From NCBI GenBank assembly GCA_001774945.1, contig MFBL01000050.1:1-14444 (forward strand): 14,444 nucleotides of DNA. Direction: 5' to 3'. The stretch is from Candidatus Curtissbacteria bacterium RIFCSPHIGHO2_12_FULL_41_17. Lineage in GTDB: Bacteria > Patescibacteriota > Microgenomatia > Curtissbacterales > GWA2-41-24. Shown piece by piece: positions 6,459 through 13,184 of this stretch (its first letter is position 1; each line of letters begins with the position of its first letter). The notes under the pieces are model-generated. The model searched no databases. It was not told where the DNA came from and saw only the letters and a program-made list of their open reading frames with translations. The position numbers and the translations under genes were made by a program.

Positions 6459-7844
6459 ATGGAAGTGAAAAAAGAGATCAAAGATCCTATTTTAGCTTTA
6501 GATAAAGCTGGGTTTGAAGTTTCAATCGTTGGCGGTGCTGTAAGAGACCTACTTACGAAAAAGGAAGTCGCTGATTGGGATCTGACAACCAATGCCAAAC
6601 CTGAAGACATTTTGAAATTATTCAAAAAATCCTTTTACAATAACCGCTTCGGAACAGTAGGTGTTGTTCTTCCAAATAAGTCTACGGTTCAAATTACAAC
6701 GTATCGCACAGAAGAAAGGTATACGGACAAACGCCATCCGGATGTTATTGTCTGGGGAAAAACTTTGGAGGAAGATCTGTCTAGGCGTGATTTCACAATC
6801 AACGCAATGGCCCTTCGCTACGCTCAGGCCTTCGGCTCTGAGGCTCAGGCTCGAAGAGGTAAACCCTTAAAGATCGTTGATCCGTATAAAGGCCAGCAGG
6901 ATTTAAAAGATAAAATAATTAGAACTGTCGGCGATCCAAACAAAAGATTTGACGAAGATGCTTTAAGGCTTTTGCGTGCTGTGCGTTTTGCAACCACCTT
7001 GGGTTTCACTATTGAGGAAAAGACACTTGCTGCCATCAAGAAAAATGCTCAGCATATGATTTCAATCTCCGGTGAGCGCATACGAGATGAGTTTTTTAAG
7101 ATAATCGATTCGGATAATGCCGCAGACGGTATTCTTTTGGCACGTGAGGCAGGACTTTTAAAAATCATTCTGCCTGAGCTTGAGGTTTGTTTTAAAGTCG
7201 AGCAAAAAAGTCCAAAAAGACACCATATCTTTGACGTAGGAACACATTGTGTAAAGAGCTTGAAATTTTGTCCTTCCCAAGAAACTGTCGTGAGATTTGC
7301 CACGCTTCTTCATGATATAGGCAAAGCCAAAGTGGCTAAAGTAACAGAAGAAGGAGTACGCACCTTTTATAATCATGAGGTAGTCGGCGGCCGGCAGGTT
7401 TTGGCTATCGCCGCAAGACTTCATCTTTCACGACATGATCGGGAAAGATTATTTAGACTGGTGCGTTTTCATCAATTCACGGTTAATGAAAATCAAACAG
7501 ATAAGGCTTTGAGGCGCTTTATTAAAAATATTGGGGTAGAAAATATTGAAGATATGATGGACCTGCGAATTGGCGATCGATTGGGCGGGGGCTTACAACA
7601 ACCTGAAAGCTGGCGACTTAAACTCTTTCGCCAAAGGTTGAAAGAAGTTTTAAAAAAACCTTTTACGGTTGCCGACCTTAAAATTGATGGCCATGATGTT
7701 ATGAAGATCCTTGGCCTTAAACCTGGACCTAAGGTCGGCGAGATTTTAAACAAACTTTTTGAGGAAGTAGCCGACGACAAAACTAAAAATAAGCGAGAAT
7801 TCCAACTTAAGCGTCTTAAAGAAACAAGGAGCATTTCCGATTGA
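6459..7844 (+). CDS. cca: CCA-adding tRNA nucleotidyltransferase with HD domain
   Basis: Adds or repairs the 3'-CCA end of tRNAs without a template (class II). The polymerase head shows GGAVRD at residues 25-30, the metal-binding DWD at 39-41, the flexible-loop region TTYRTEERY (80-88), RRDFTINAMA (109-118) and RFDEDALRLLRAVRFA (163-178). A C-terminal HD domain follows, with LLHDIGKA at 283-290 (His285-Asp286) and a second conserved His at NHE (305-307), so an added phosphohydrolase activity is possible. At 461 aa it is a normal length. It is odd in one place: between NAMA and the conserved VDPYKG (140-145), where about 9 residues are usual, there are 21. The extra LRYAQAFGSEAQARRG is encoded by a GC-rich palindromic repeat. 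The ATG is fixed by the -10 box 6 nt upstream. It converges on msrB with a 7-bp gap. Confidence 0.93.
   Translation: MEVKKEIKDPILALDKAGFEVSIVGGAVRDLLTKKEVADWDLTTNAKPEDILKLFKKSFYNNRFGTVGVVLPNKSTVQITTYRTEERYTDKRHPDVIVWGKTLEEDLSRRDFTINAMALRYAQAFGSEAQARRGKPLKIVDPYKGQQDLKDKIIRTVGDPNKRFDEDALRLLRAVRFATTLGFTIEEKTLAAIKKNAQHMISISGERIRDEFFKIIDSDNAADGILLAREAGLLKIILPELEVCFKVEQKSPKRHHIFDVGTHCVKSLKFCPSQETVVRFATLLHDIGKAKVAKVTEEGVRTFYNHEVVGGRQVLAIAARLHLSRHDRERLFRLVRFHQFTVNENQTDKALRRFIKNIGVENIEDMMDLRIGDRLGGGLQQPESWRLKLFRQRLKEVLKKPFTVADLKIDGHDVMKILGLKPGPKVGEILNKLFEEVADDKTKNKREFQLKRLKETRSISD
6812..6859. repeat. GC-rich palindromic repeat inserted in frame in cca
   Basis: The segment begins with CCTTCGCTACGCTCAGG (6812-6828) and ends with a degraded reverse arm (CTGAG...CGAAGAGG, ending at 6859), with GCTCAGGC present twice (6822-6829 and 6843-6850). 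It is much richer in GC than the rest of cca. The core CCTTC-N7-TCAGG matches the intergenic palindrome at 12766-12806. Its length of about 48 bp preserves the reading frame and encodes extra residues 119-134 of the CCA enzyme. Confidence 0.6.
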
Positions 7845-7850
7845 GAACCC

Positions 7851-7872
7851 TTTAAGGCTTAGCGCCTTTAAA
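7851..7872. terminator. Hairpin at the cca/msrB convergent junction
   Basis: TTTAAGGC (7851-7858) can pair with GCCTTTAAA (7864-7872) around a 5-nt loop, with one bulged base. It covers the msrB stop codon just beyond the cca stop. Neither side has a proper T-run, so the terminator role is inferred from its place between converging genes. Confidence 0.25.
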
Positions 7873-8255
7873 ATTAAGGGCCAAGGAATTTATACAATAC
7901 CTTTTACCTGTCTCTGTGGGACCATCATCAAAGACGTGGCCAAGGTGGGCTCCGCAATTTTTGCAAAGGACTTCTTTTCGAAGCATCCCTAAACTATTAT
8001 CTTCTACTAATTCAACATTTCCTTTTTTAATGACATCGTCAAAGCTTGGCCAGCCGGAATCGGAGTGGAATTTGGAATCGGAATAAACAGAGGAGTGTTG
8101 CAGACTACGCACTGATATATTCCCCTATCAAAATTATCAGTATATTTGCCGGAAAATGGCGGCTCGGTGCCTTTCAAGAAACAAATATTATATTGCTCGG
8201 GAGTTAATTTATTCTTCAGCTCGTCTACAGGCTGTTTCTTATTTTTATCTGCCAT
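7852..8255 (-). pseudogene. msrB: Peptide-methionine (R)-S-oxide reductase, frameshifted
   Basis: MsrB reduces methionine-R-sulfoxide in proteins, usually with thioredoxin. The first half is read from ATG at 8255 (LTPEQYNICFLKGTEPPFSGKY, CVVCNTPLF). The second half lies in another frame (YSDSKFHSDSGWPSF, CKNCGAHLGHVFDDGP, RYCINS). Together they cover the entire family, including both zinc-binding CxxC pairs and the catalytic Cys in RYCINS. The frames meet at about 8084-8090, where the minus strand reads CTGTTTATTCC. One extra T in the T-run would restore PLFYSDSKF and a single 134-codon gene, the usual MsrB length. Either a sequencing or assembly error in a homopolymer or a recent inactivating deletion is possible. 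All family motifs are undecayed, which favours an error or a very young mutation. It sits 3 bp after secF as the last gene of the sec operon. Confidence 0.88.
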
Positions 8256-8258
8256 AAA

Positions 8259-9152
8259 TCATGCACGCTTCCTTACTAAATTGTGCCAGACGACCAAAAG
8301 CGGGGCGGCGTTGAAGATTGAGGAGTAAGTTCCGGAAATAATCCCGATTAAAAGCGCCAGAATAAAGTATTTAATGCTTTCTCCTCCGAACAGAAAAAGT
8401 GCCAAAAGTACAAACACCACTGTCAAAGAGGTGTTAAGGGAGCGTGCAAATGTCTGCAGGATAGAATGATTGACTACTTCCTCAAAACTGAAACTTGAGT
8501 ATTTTTTCAGATTTTCCCGGATTCTGTCAAAAACTACGATCGTGTCGTGGACAGAAAATCCGATAACAGTTAAAAGTGCGGTAATAAAAAGAGAATCTAT
8601 CTCTATTTGGAAAAACCGGCCAAGAATGGCAAATATGCCAACCACCACTATGACATCATGAACAAGGGCGATTATTGTGCAGATACCAAAAGAGATTGAT
8701 GATGTTGGTTTTGGGATCTGCCTAAATGACCAGGTTATATATAAAACTATCGCCAGAATTGACACCAAAACGGCAACGACTGCTTTTTTGGTTAATTCCG
8801 CCGAAACAATTGGCCCAACAGTTTGCAGACGAACGTCTGTTGTTTTACCAAATTTGGAATTTAATTTATTTTTAATTTCTGATATTTTTAATTCGTCTGC
8901 ACTCTTCATTCTTAAAAGAACACTATTTTCGTTTGTTTGGGCTACAGAGGAGATTTCTTCCTGCTGTTCTTTCAGATATTGAAAAACAGCGTGTGAACTT
9001 ATTTCTTGCTGATCAAATTTAATTTCCCAAAGTGTTCCTCCCGCAAAATCAATTCCTAATCTTAGTCCCCATAAACTTAGGGAAATTAAGCCCGGAATAA
9101 TAATTAGAAGCGAAAAAATAAAAAACCAATTTCTTTTTTTAACAATATTCAT
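8259..9152 (-). CDS. secF: Protein translocase subunit SecF
   Basis: Membrane partner of SecD. SecDF uses the proton-motive force to pull exported proteins through SecYEG. The 297-aa sequence has the canonical layout: a first membrane span (about 11-30), GIDFAGG at 33-39, a short external domain, VGPIVSAEL at 112-120, and then five C-terminal spans. The SecF signatures ALVHD (162-166) and VHDTIVVFDRIRENL (201-215) hold the conserved acidic residues near the proton path. Its ATG overlaps the secD stop by 4 bp (ATGA), indicating translational coupling. No Shine-Dalgarno sequence is seen. Length and motifs are normal. Confidence 0.96.
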   Translation of the reverse strand: MNIVKKRNWFFIFSLLIIIPGLISLSLWGLRLGIDFAGGTLWEIKFDQQEISSHAVFQYLKEQQEEISSVAQTNENSVLLRMKSADELKISEIKNKLNSKFGKTTDVRLQTVGPIVSAELTKKAVVAVLVSILAIVLYITWSFRQIPKPTSSISFGICTIIALVHDVIVVVGIFAILGRFFQIEIDSLFITALLTVIGFSVHDTIVVFDRIRENLKKYSSFSFEEVVNHSILQTFARSLNTSLTVVFVLLALFLFGGESIKYFILALLIGIISGTYSSIFNAAPLLVVWHNLVRKRA

Positions 9153-10462
9153 TTTATTTTACGAACCCAAAAAATTCTGATTAATGTTTTAGACACTATA
9201 ATTGCACTAAACATCGAAACTAAAATTCCAATTGCCAAAGTCAGGGCGAATCCGCGAATTGCACCCGTACCAAAATTAAAAAGAATGGCGGTAGTAATTA
9301 GGGAAGAAACGTTTGAATCGCGAATAGAAGACCATGCCCGTTCAAAACCGGCAAATAAGGCTTCCAATTTTGGTTTACCCCAACGCAATTCTTCTTTCAT
9401 TCTTTCGAATATCAGAATATTGGCATCAACTGCCATACCAATTGAAAGCACAAAACCGGCGACCCCTGCCAGTGTTAAGGTAACCGGAATTAATTTGAAT
9501 AAAGAGAGAACCACTAAGCTGTAAATTGCCAAAGCGATAACAGCAAATAATCCTAAAAATCTATAGTAAATTAACATAAAGACAACAACAGAAGTTAGGC
9601 CAACTGCCGTTGCAAAAAGGCTTTTTTCGATTGAGCCGCTGCCGATGGTTGGCCCAACTCTTGTCTGGCTTTCTATTTTTAGGGGAATGGGCAAGGCTCC
9701 TGCATTAAGCTGAATAGCCAACTGTTTTGCTTCTTTGGCAGTAAAATTTCCACTTATCTGGGCATTTCCGTCTGAAATTACTGCGCGAATTACAGGAGGC
9801 GGCCAAGAGATAGGCTGATCATCCAAATACATAGCCATCGGTTTATCAAGATTATTTTTGGTTATTTCCTCAAGCCTTTTTGCTCCATCCCCGTTAAACT
9901 CCAAGGATATGACATATCCGGGCGTTTGAGGATCCTGGCTGGGCTGGGCTTGTGCCCGCTTTAAATCCTTTCCGCCTAAATTGGCGCTTTCAAAATCCTC
10001 GGGCTTGGCAGAAATGGTAGCTTCTTGTGACGCATCGGCTTTTAATGTTCTAAATTCAAGATGGGCGGTCTTTTTGCACGCCTCAATTGCTTGTTCTACA
10101 TCAGAAACACCGGGCAGTTCGCAAATCAATCTATATTGACTTTGAGTTTTGGCCGTTTGAACGACAGCTTCTGCAACTCCAAGTGAATTTACTCTATTTT
10201 CGACAATATTTTTTGCCGATTCTAAAGCATTGTCACGATCTTTTTCCTCAATCTTTGACATGTCAGCAGACATAGTCAGTTGAACACCACCCGCAAGGTC
10301 AAGTCCCAGTTTTGGTTCCAAATCCCTTTTAAAAAAACTTGTATTAATTTTGGGGTGGCTTAGATTAAATCCGAATATTTTTATCTTTGGTAAATCGACA
10401 ACAATTGCTAAAATCGTAAGACAGATTATAAATAGAAGAACAATCCTTGGATTTTTGGGCAT
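9149..10462 (-). CDS. secD: Protein translocase subunit SecD
   Basis: Large subunit of the SecDF export motor in the cytoplasmic membrane. Span 1 is at about residues 6-24, followed by GLDLAGG at 53-59 and the external P1 domain (VENRVNSLGVAEAVVQ, ICELPGV). The conserved RVGPTIGSGSIEKSL is at 268-282. Five C-terminal spans carry GMAVDANILIFERMKEEL (342-359), with the functionally important Asp346, and GTGAIRGFA (398-406). At 437 aa it is much shorter than E. coli SecD (615) and similar to compact SecD proteins of other streamlined or Gram-positive bacteria. The shortening lies in the external domain. It starts 8 bp after the wHTH gene and overlaps secF by 4 bp. The ATG at 10462 has no nearby Shine-Dalgarno sequence. 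Confidence 0.96.
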   Translation of the reverse strand: MPKNPRIVLLFIICLTILAIVVDLPKIKIFGFNLSHPKINTSFFKRDLEPKLGLDLAGGVQLTMSADMSKIEEKDRDNALESAKNIVENRVNSLGVAEAVVQTAKTQSQYRLICELPGVSDVEQAIEACKKTAHLEFRTLKADASQEATISAKPEDFESANLGGKDLKRAQAQPSQDPQTPGYVISLEFNGDGAKRLEEITKNNLDKPMAMYLDDQPISWPPPVIRAVISDGNAQISGNFTAKEAKQLAIQLNAGALPIPLKIESQTRVGPTIGSGSIEKSLFATAVGLTSVVVFMLIYYRFLGLFAVIALAIYSLVVLSLFKLIPVTLTLAGVAGFVLSIGMAVDANILIFERMKEELRWGKPKLEALFAGFERAWSSIRDSNVSSLITTAILFNFGTGAIRGFALTLAIGILVSMFSAIIVSKTLIRIFWVRKIK

Positions 10463-10470
10463 GGGCGAGT

Positions 10471-11049
10471 TTAAAGCTTAACCATTTCCTCTTCATCACC
10501 AACGAGCATCACTCTTGGCTTTGCGAGAATGCCAATTACAAACGGGTCTCTTCGGCTCTTTCTGAAGGCAAATTCCTCTTCGGTCATGGGTGTAAAATTT
10601 ATTTCCCGATCGCGCCTGGCTTCTTCTTCTCTTATAATAGCCCCAAGCTCCGGTAAAACTATGCTGCCAACTACAAAAAGATCCACTTCATTTTGGGTAT
10701 ATGGTTTTCCCTTAACAAAAGAGCTGGAAAGCATCGCATATTTAATTTTGCCGAGTTTTGCTTTGTTTTTAATAATCCCTCCTCCCAAACCAACGTTTTT
10801 ATTGACGATTGAAAGAAATTCATTGAAAAAGATGTAGTCTTTTTTAACCGAATAAAATCTTCTGTTTGCGCGCCATTCACTAGAAAGAAGTCCTGTTTTT
10901 TCAAGACGCGCAAGTTCACGTCTTACCGCGTTTATTTCTTCGTCAACTCTTCTTACAATGTCTCTCACATGATACATGCTATTTGGACTGGCTAAAAAAA
11001 GCTCAATTACTTTGACACGTACTTTAGAAATTAAAATATCAATTAGCAT
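10471..11049 (-). CDS. Winged-helix protein fused to degenerate nucleotidyltransferase fold
   Basis: No gene name is recognised. Residues 1-70 look like a winged helix-turn-helix of the ArsR/MarR type: a helix over SKVRVKVIELFLASP, a recognition region at VDEEINAVRRELARLEKTGLL (35-55) and a wing ending RRFYSV. Residues about 100-185 resemble the MNT-like nucleotidyltransferase fold: KYAMLSSSFVKGKPY, NEVDLFVVG (120-128), and later strands. The catalytic GS of active family members reads SSS here (108-110), and the usual DxD is ExD (121-123), so catalysis is doubtful. The protein may be a nucleotide- or DNA-sensing regulator. It is the first gene of the unit with secD (8 bp apart), secF and msrB, so it may control export or simply ride in the operon. 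It starts at ATG 11049, 49 bp after the DUF3048 gene. Confidence 0.7.
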   Translation of the reverse strand: MLIDILISKVRVKVIELFLASPNSMYHVRDIVRRVDEEINAVRRELARLEKTGLLSSEWRANRRFYSVKKDYIFFNEFLSIVNKNVGLGGGIIKNKAKLGKIKYAMLSSSFVKGKPYTQNEVDLFVVGSIVLPELGAIIREEEARRDREINFTPMTEEEFAFRKSRRDPFVIGILAKPRVMLVGDEEEMVKL

Positions 11050-11077
11050 CTTGTGTTTTTAAGTTAGAAGGACAGGT

Positions 11078-11083
11078 TTTATA
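11078..11083 (-). promoter_or_regulatory. Possible -10 box for the wHTH-secDF-msrB operon
   Basis: TATAAA on the minus strand in the 49-bp gap would give a leader of about 20 nt before the wHTH gene. No good -35 box is found at normal spacing (TTACCA, 19 bp upstream, is the nearest). Read-through from the DUF3048 operon is also possible, as no terminator is visible between them. Confidence 0.3.
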
Positions 11084-11098
11084 TGAACAGGGCGGCAG

Positions 11099-12229
11099 TT
11101 ATTGGTAATTAACAACATTTTCGGCAGGAACAGTCTCAATCCAAATTAAGCCTCTAGCAAATACTATTTCTTTACCGCTTGCATCCAAATATTGAGTCCT
11201 TGAAGTCCTGTCTTTTTTAACCCATCTACCGACGGTTGCTTTCCCGTCCATAAAAATCAAGGCTTTGCCACTGCCGGTTGTGCCGTACAGCAGGTGACCG
11301 TCAGGATAACCGTCATTTGCATTTCTTTCCACTTGAAACTGGACGACAAGATTTTTTGCGGATAAATGCTCATTGGTAATTTTGTCTATCTGGGCTTCAT
11401 TTCCATGAAATCTCCTGTAAACATTGGCATTTTTGTCATATTGCCAAGTTACGGTGTAGTCAGGTGACTGTTCCCAGAATGGCATAACAATGGGCTTTTG
11501 ATCCCCCCGCGCATCAAGCGGAGCATCGTCTTTAAATTTCCACAATGTAAATTTTTCATCCCATCGAACACCTTTATCGTTTTTCGGGCCATATCCTTTT
11601 TCCTCTGCAGCCTCCCAAAGCTTCTTGGTTGTTGAATGAACATTATGGGGAGCCAGTTTATCTGTACCACGCCAGTATGTAGGAAAGCCTAATCCAAATT
11701 GGTCCATGTCATATATACCGTATTGCCTAATTTGACCCAGTGCATCTGCGGGACCTGGTGTATTTGCTCCGCCAACGTGCGCATATGCCGCATCATATTC
11801 CGAAAGCCAATCCAAAAAGTAGGTCCTGGCAGATCTGATCGGGGCAATGTCGCCGGCATCCTGACACAGGTAAAGCGCCAAAAACCTGGTAATCCCCCCC
11901 TCGGCAACAGCCTCGTAGATGATGTCTGCTCTTGAAAGACCCAGTGTCGGCCTGGCATCAACATGGTTTTCGAGCATCACCCCAAGTGGTCTTCTTTTTT
12001 GCCAATCGTCCTCTCTTTTTTTGGTGTACAGAGCACCATTTAAGGGGCACGGTTTATCCCTATTGCCTTCTTCGTACCCGGAAGTTACATCAGTTAAACT
12101 GCCAAAAGGAGTAACAATATTTACAGGTCTTTTGAGTACCGAATTAAATATCATATACGAAAGTCCTGCAGATGCCCCATACAAAATCAGGGCTCCTCCT
12201 ATTACAATTAATATTTTTTTCTTAATCAA
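11099..12229 (-). CDS. DUF3048 (YerB-like) membrane-anchored protein
   Basis: The family is found in Firmicutes (B. subtilis YerB) and many CPR genomes. Its biochemical role is not established, but exported cell-envelope placement is consistent. An N-terminal span covers about residues 5-28 (ILIVIGGALILYGASAGLSYMIF, no lipobox Cys), and the rest is extracytoplasmic. DUF3048 hallmarks are MLENHVDARPTLGLSRADIIYE (85-106), EGGITRFLALY (110-120), IAPIRSAR (130-137) and the later DKLAPHNVH motif. The C-terminal region (MDGKATVGRWVKKD, LIWIETVP) is the family's second domain. At 376 aa it is full length. Its ATG overlaps the stop of the DUF4446 gene by 4 bp, so the two are translationally coupled and may work together at the membrane. 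Confidence 0.88.
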   Translation of the reverse strand: MIKKKILIVIGGALILYGASAGLSYMIFNSVLKRPVNIVTPFGSLTDVTSGYEEGNRDKPCPLNGALYTKKREDDWQKRRPLGVMLENHVDARPTLGLSRADIIYEAVAEGGITRFLALYLCQDAGDIAPIRSARTYFLDWLSEYDAAYAHVGGANTPGPADALGQIRQYGIYDMDQFGLGFPTYWRGTDKLAPHNVHSTTKKLWEAAEEKGYGPKNDKGVRWDEKFTLWKFKDDAPLDARGDQKPIVMPFWEQSPDYTVTWQYDKNANVYRRFHGNEAQIDKITNEHLSAKNLVVQFQVERNANDGYPDGHLLYGTTGSGKALIFMDGKATVGRWVKKDRTSRTQYLDASGKEIVFARGLIWIETVPAENVVNYQ

Positions 12230-12699
12230 TTTGACGATTGACGGGCAGCTTTTTCGACTACCTCTTTCTCCTCCTTAGAAAATGGATGGCTGGTAGGCTT
12301 GGCATTTGAAACTTGTTTAGCATAAAACCGTGTCCCGCTTCTTGAGTGCAATGATGAAATAACGATTCCATTATTTTCACTATCTAAAAGGGATAAGGCA
12401 AAACTTTGATCTCCACCGGTATCTTCAAACGGATTAAATCTAATAAGTGCATGTTTTGTTAAAAATTTTTTTTGACGGTCATTTATATTATCCAATTTAT
12501 TTACGAACTGGGCGACTTGCTTAGCTTCTATTGTCTGTCTAGAAAGAATATTTTCCAAAATCTGGTCTAAGCTTGCCGCCTTCGCACCCTTTGTAATTTT
12601 TCTAATTCGTCCGATACTTTTAATTAAATAGAAACTTAAGGTCAAAAGCCAAATTACTACAAAGATTAACGGATAATCGGTAAACATCGAAAATTGCAT
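12226..12699 (-). CDS. DUF4446 family membrane protein
   Basis: A 157-aa protein with one N-terminal span (about residues 10-27, PLIFVVIWLLTLSFYLIK). A cytoplasmic or coiled region rich in charged residues (SLDQILENILSRQT) follows, then the DUF4446 core: RFNPFEDTGGDQSFALSLLD at about 87-106, NNGIVISSLHSRSGTRFYAK at 109-128 and a terminal helix with PFSKEEKEVVEKA. The family is widespread in Firmicutes and CPR, with no known function. It is the first gene of a two-gene operon with the DUF3048 gene. The ATG at 12699 has no Shine-Dalgarno sequence but lies below a good promoter. Confidence 0.83.
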   Translation of the reverse strand: MQFSMFTDYPLIFVVIWLLTLSFYLIKSIGRIRKITKGAKAASLDQILENILSRQTIEAKQVAQFVNKLDNINDRQKKFLTKHALIRFNPFEDTGGDQSFALSLLDSENNGIVISSLHSRSGTRFYAKQVSNAKPTSHPFSKEEKEVVEKAARQSSN

Positions 12700-12728
12700 C
12701 TAACATTTGGATAAATTTAGTACCCTAT

Positions 12729-12757
12729 CTTTTACCATGCGCTCGATGTGTTGTCAA
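12729..12757 (-). promoter_or_regulatory. Promoter of the DUF4446-DUF3048 operon
   Basis: On the minus strand a perfect -35 TTGACA (12752-12757) is followed after 17 bp by an extended -10, TGG-TAAAAG (-10 at 12729-12734). This is the best complete promoter in the window. The leader to the ATG at 12699 would be about 22-25 nt, without a ribosome-binding site. The palindromic repeat at 12766-12806 sits directly upstream of the -35 box. Confidence 0.6.
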
Positions 12758-12765
12758 TAGTTCGA

Positions 12766-12806
12766 TCCTTCAGCTAGTTCAGGATCGTCCTGAGTAACTC
12801 GAAGGA
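12766..12806. repeat. Intergenic palindromic repeat (CCTTC-N7-TCAGG family)
   Basis: Inner arms TCAGGA (12779-12784) and TCCTGA (12788-12793) flank the loop TCG. Outer arms TCCTTC (12766-12771) and GAAGGA (12801-12806) close the structure, with imperfect pairing in the middle. Each strand carries the 17-mer pattern CCTTC-N7-TCAGG: CCTTCAGCTAGTTCAGG on plus and CCTTCGAGTTACTCAGG on minus. The same pattern starts the insert in cca. It is REP-like in form. Confidence 0.65.
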
Positions 12807-12817
12807 CGACTTAGCTC

Positions 12818-12863
12818 ACCATTGACCCTGAATTAAATTGAAGGGTCAATGGTTTTATTTATT
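12818..12863 (+). terminator. Strong rho-independent terminator, plus strand, with no visible upstream gene
   Basis: ACCATTGACCCT (12818-12829) pairs perfectly with AGGGTCAATGGT (12842-12853) around a 12-nt loop and is followed by TTTTATTTATT. The T-run is only on the plus strand. No plus-strand gene ends here: the nearest is cca, 5 kb away. The hairpin either ends an unseen small RNA or antisense transcript, or insulates the gene at 12886. Confidence 0.6.
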
Positions 12864-12864
12864 A

Positions 12865-12873
12865 TGTTAATAT
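12865..12873 (+). promoter_or_regulatory. Extended -10 promoter of the 98-aa protein gene
   Basis: TGT-TAATAT lies 12 nt before the ATG at 12886, so the leader would be only about 5 nt. The box is embedded in the perfect 12-bp palindrome GTTAATATTAAC (12866-12877), which could also be an operator. No -35 is seen. Confidence 0.4.
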
Positions 12874-12885
12874 TAACTTTGTAAA

Positions 12886-13182
12886 ATGCCATTTAAAACA
12901 AAAAGGCAAAAATTAAAAGCAGCCGAGCGAAGATACACTATTCCCCAACCGCTGCCGATTGACTACCAAAGTCTTGCTGTTTCCACAACAAATCACGAGC
13001 CGCAAGAAAAGATCACCATCAGCAAAGCACTGGATTTTACAAGCAAACAGGCTACCTCTATTGAACCAAACTACAATTACGTCAAAATGGATCTTTTAAA
13101 AATAACTATTCTGGCAGGATTTATCAGTATTTTCCAAATACTAATCTTCCTATACAAGAATAAATTGCCAATCCCCTTTTAG
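12886..13182 (+). CDS. Small tail-anchored hypothetical protein, 98 aa
   Basis: Not a recognised family. The N-terminus is strongly basic (MPFKTKRQKLKAAERRYT; 8 Lys/Arg in the first 18 residues). A Pro/Ser/Thr-rich middle (about 19-62) follows, then a single hydrophobic span at about residues 71-90 (LKITILAGFISIFQILIFLY) and a short tail KNKLPIPF. This predicts a protein with most of its mass on one side and a C-terminal anchor; the basic end could bind nucleic acid or lipid head groups, but that is speculation. It is supported as a real gene by its own extended -10 box, an upstream terminator that isolates it, and a plausible start-to-stop layout. It may be a host gene or cargo beside the insertion sequence. 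Confidence 0.65.
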   Translation: MPFKTKRQKLKAAERRYTIPQPLPIDYQSLAVSTTNHEPQEKITISKALDFTSKQATSIEPNYNYVKMDLLKITILAGFISIFQILIFLYKNKLPIPF

Positions 13183-13184
13183 CC

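Noticed and set aside
7852..8112. The downstream msrB frame as an independent short gene starting at 8112
   Set aside because: That ATG lies within the sequence encoding the upstream MsrB half, and the short product would lack the first zinc-binding CxxC and the N-terminal strand; it is better read as half of a frameshifted gene.
12700..12885. CRISPR array or tRNA in the largest gene-free gap
   Set aside because: There are only palindromes here, no regularly spaced direct repeats, and no cloverleaf or T-loop sequence on either strand.
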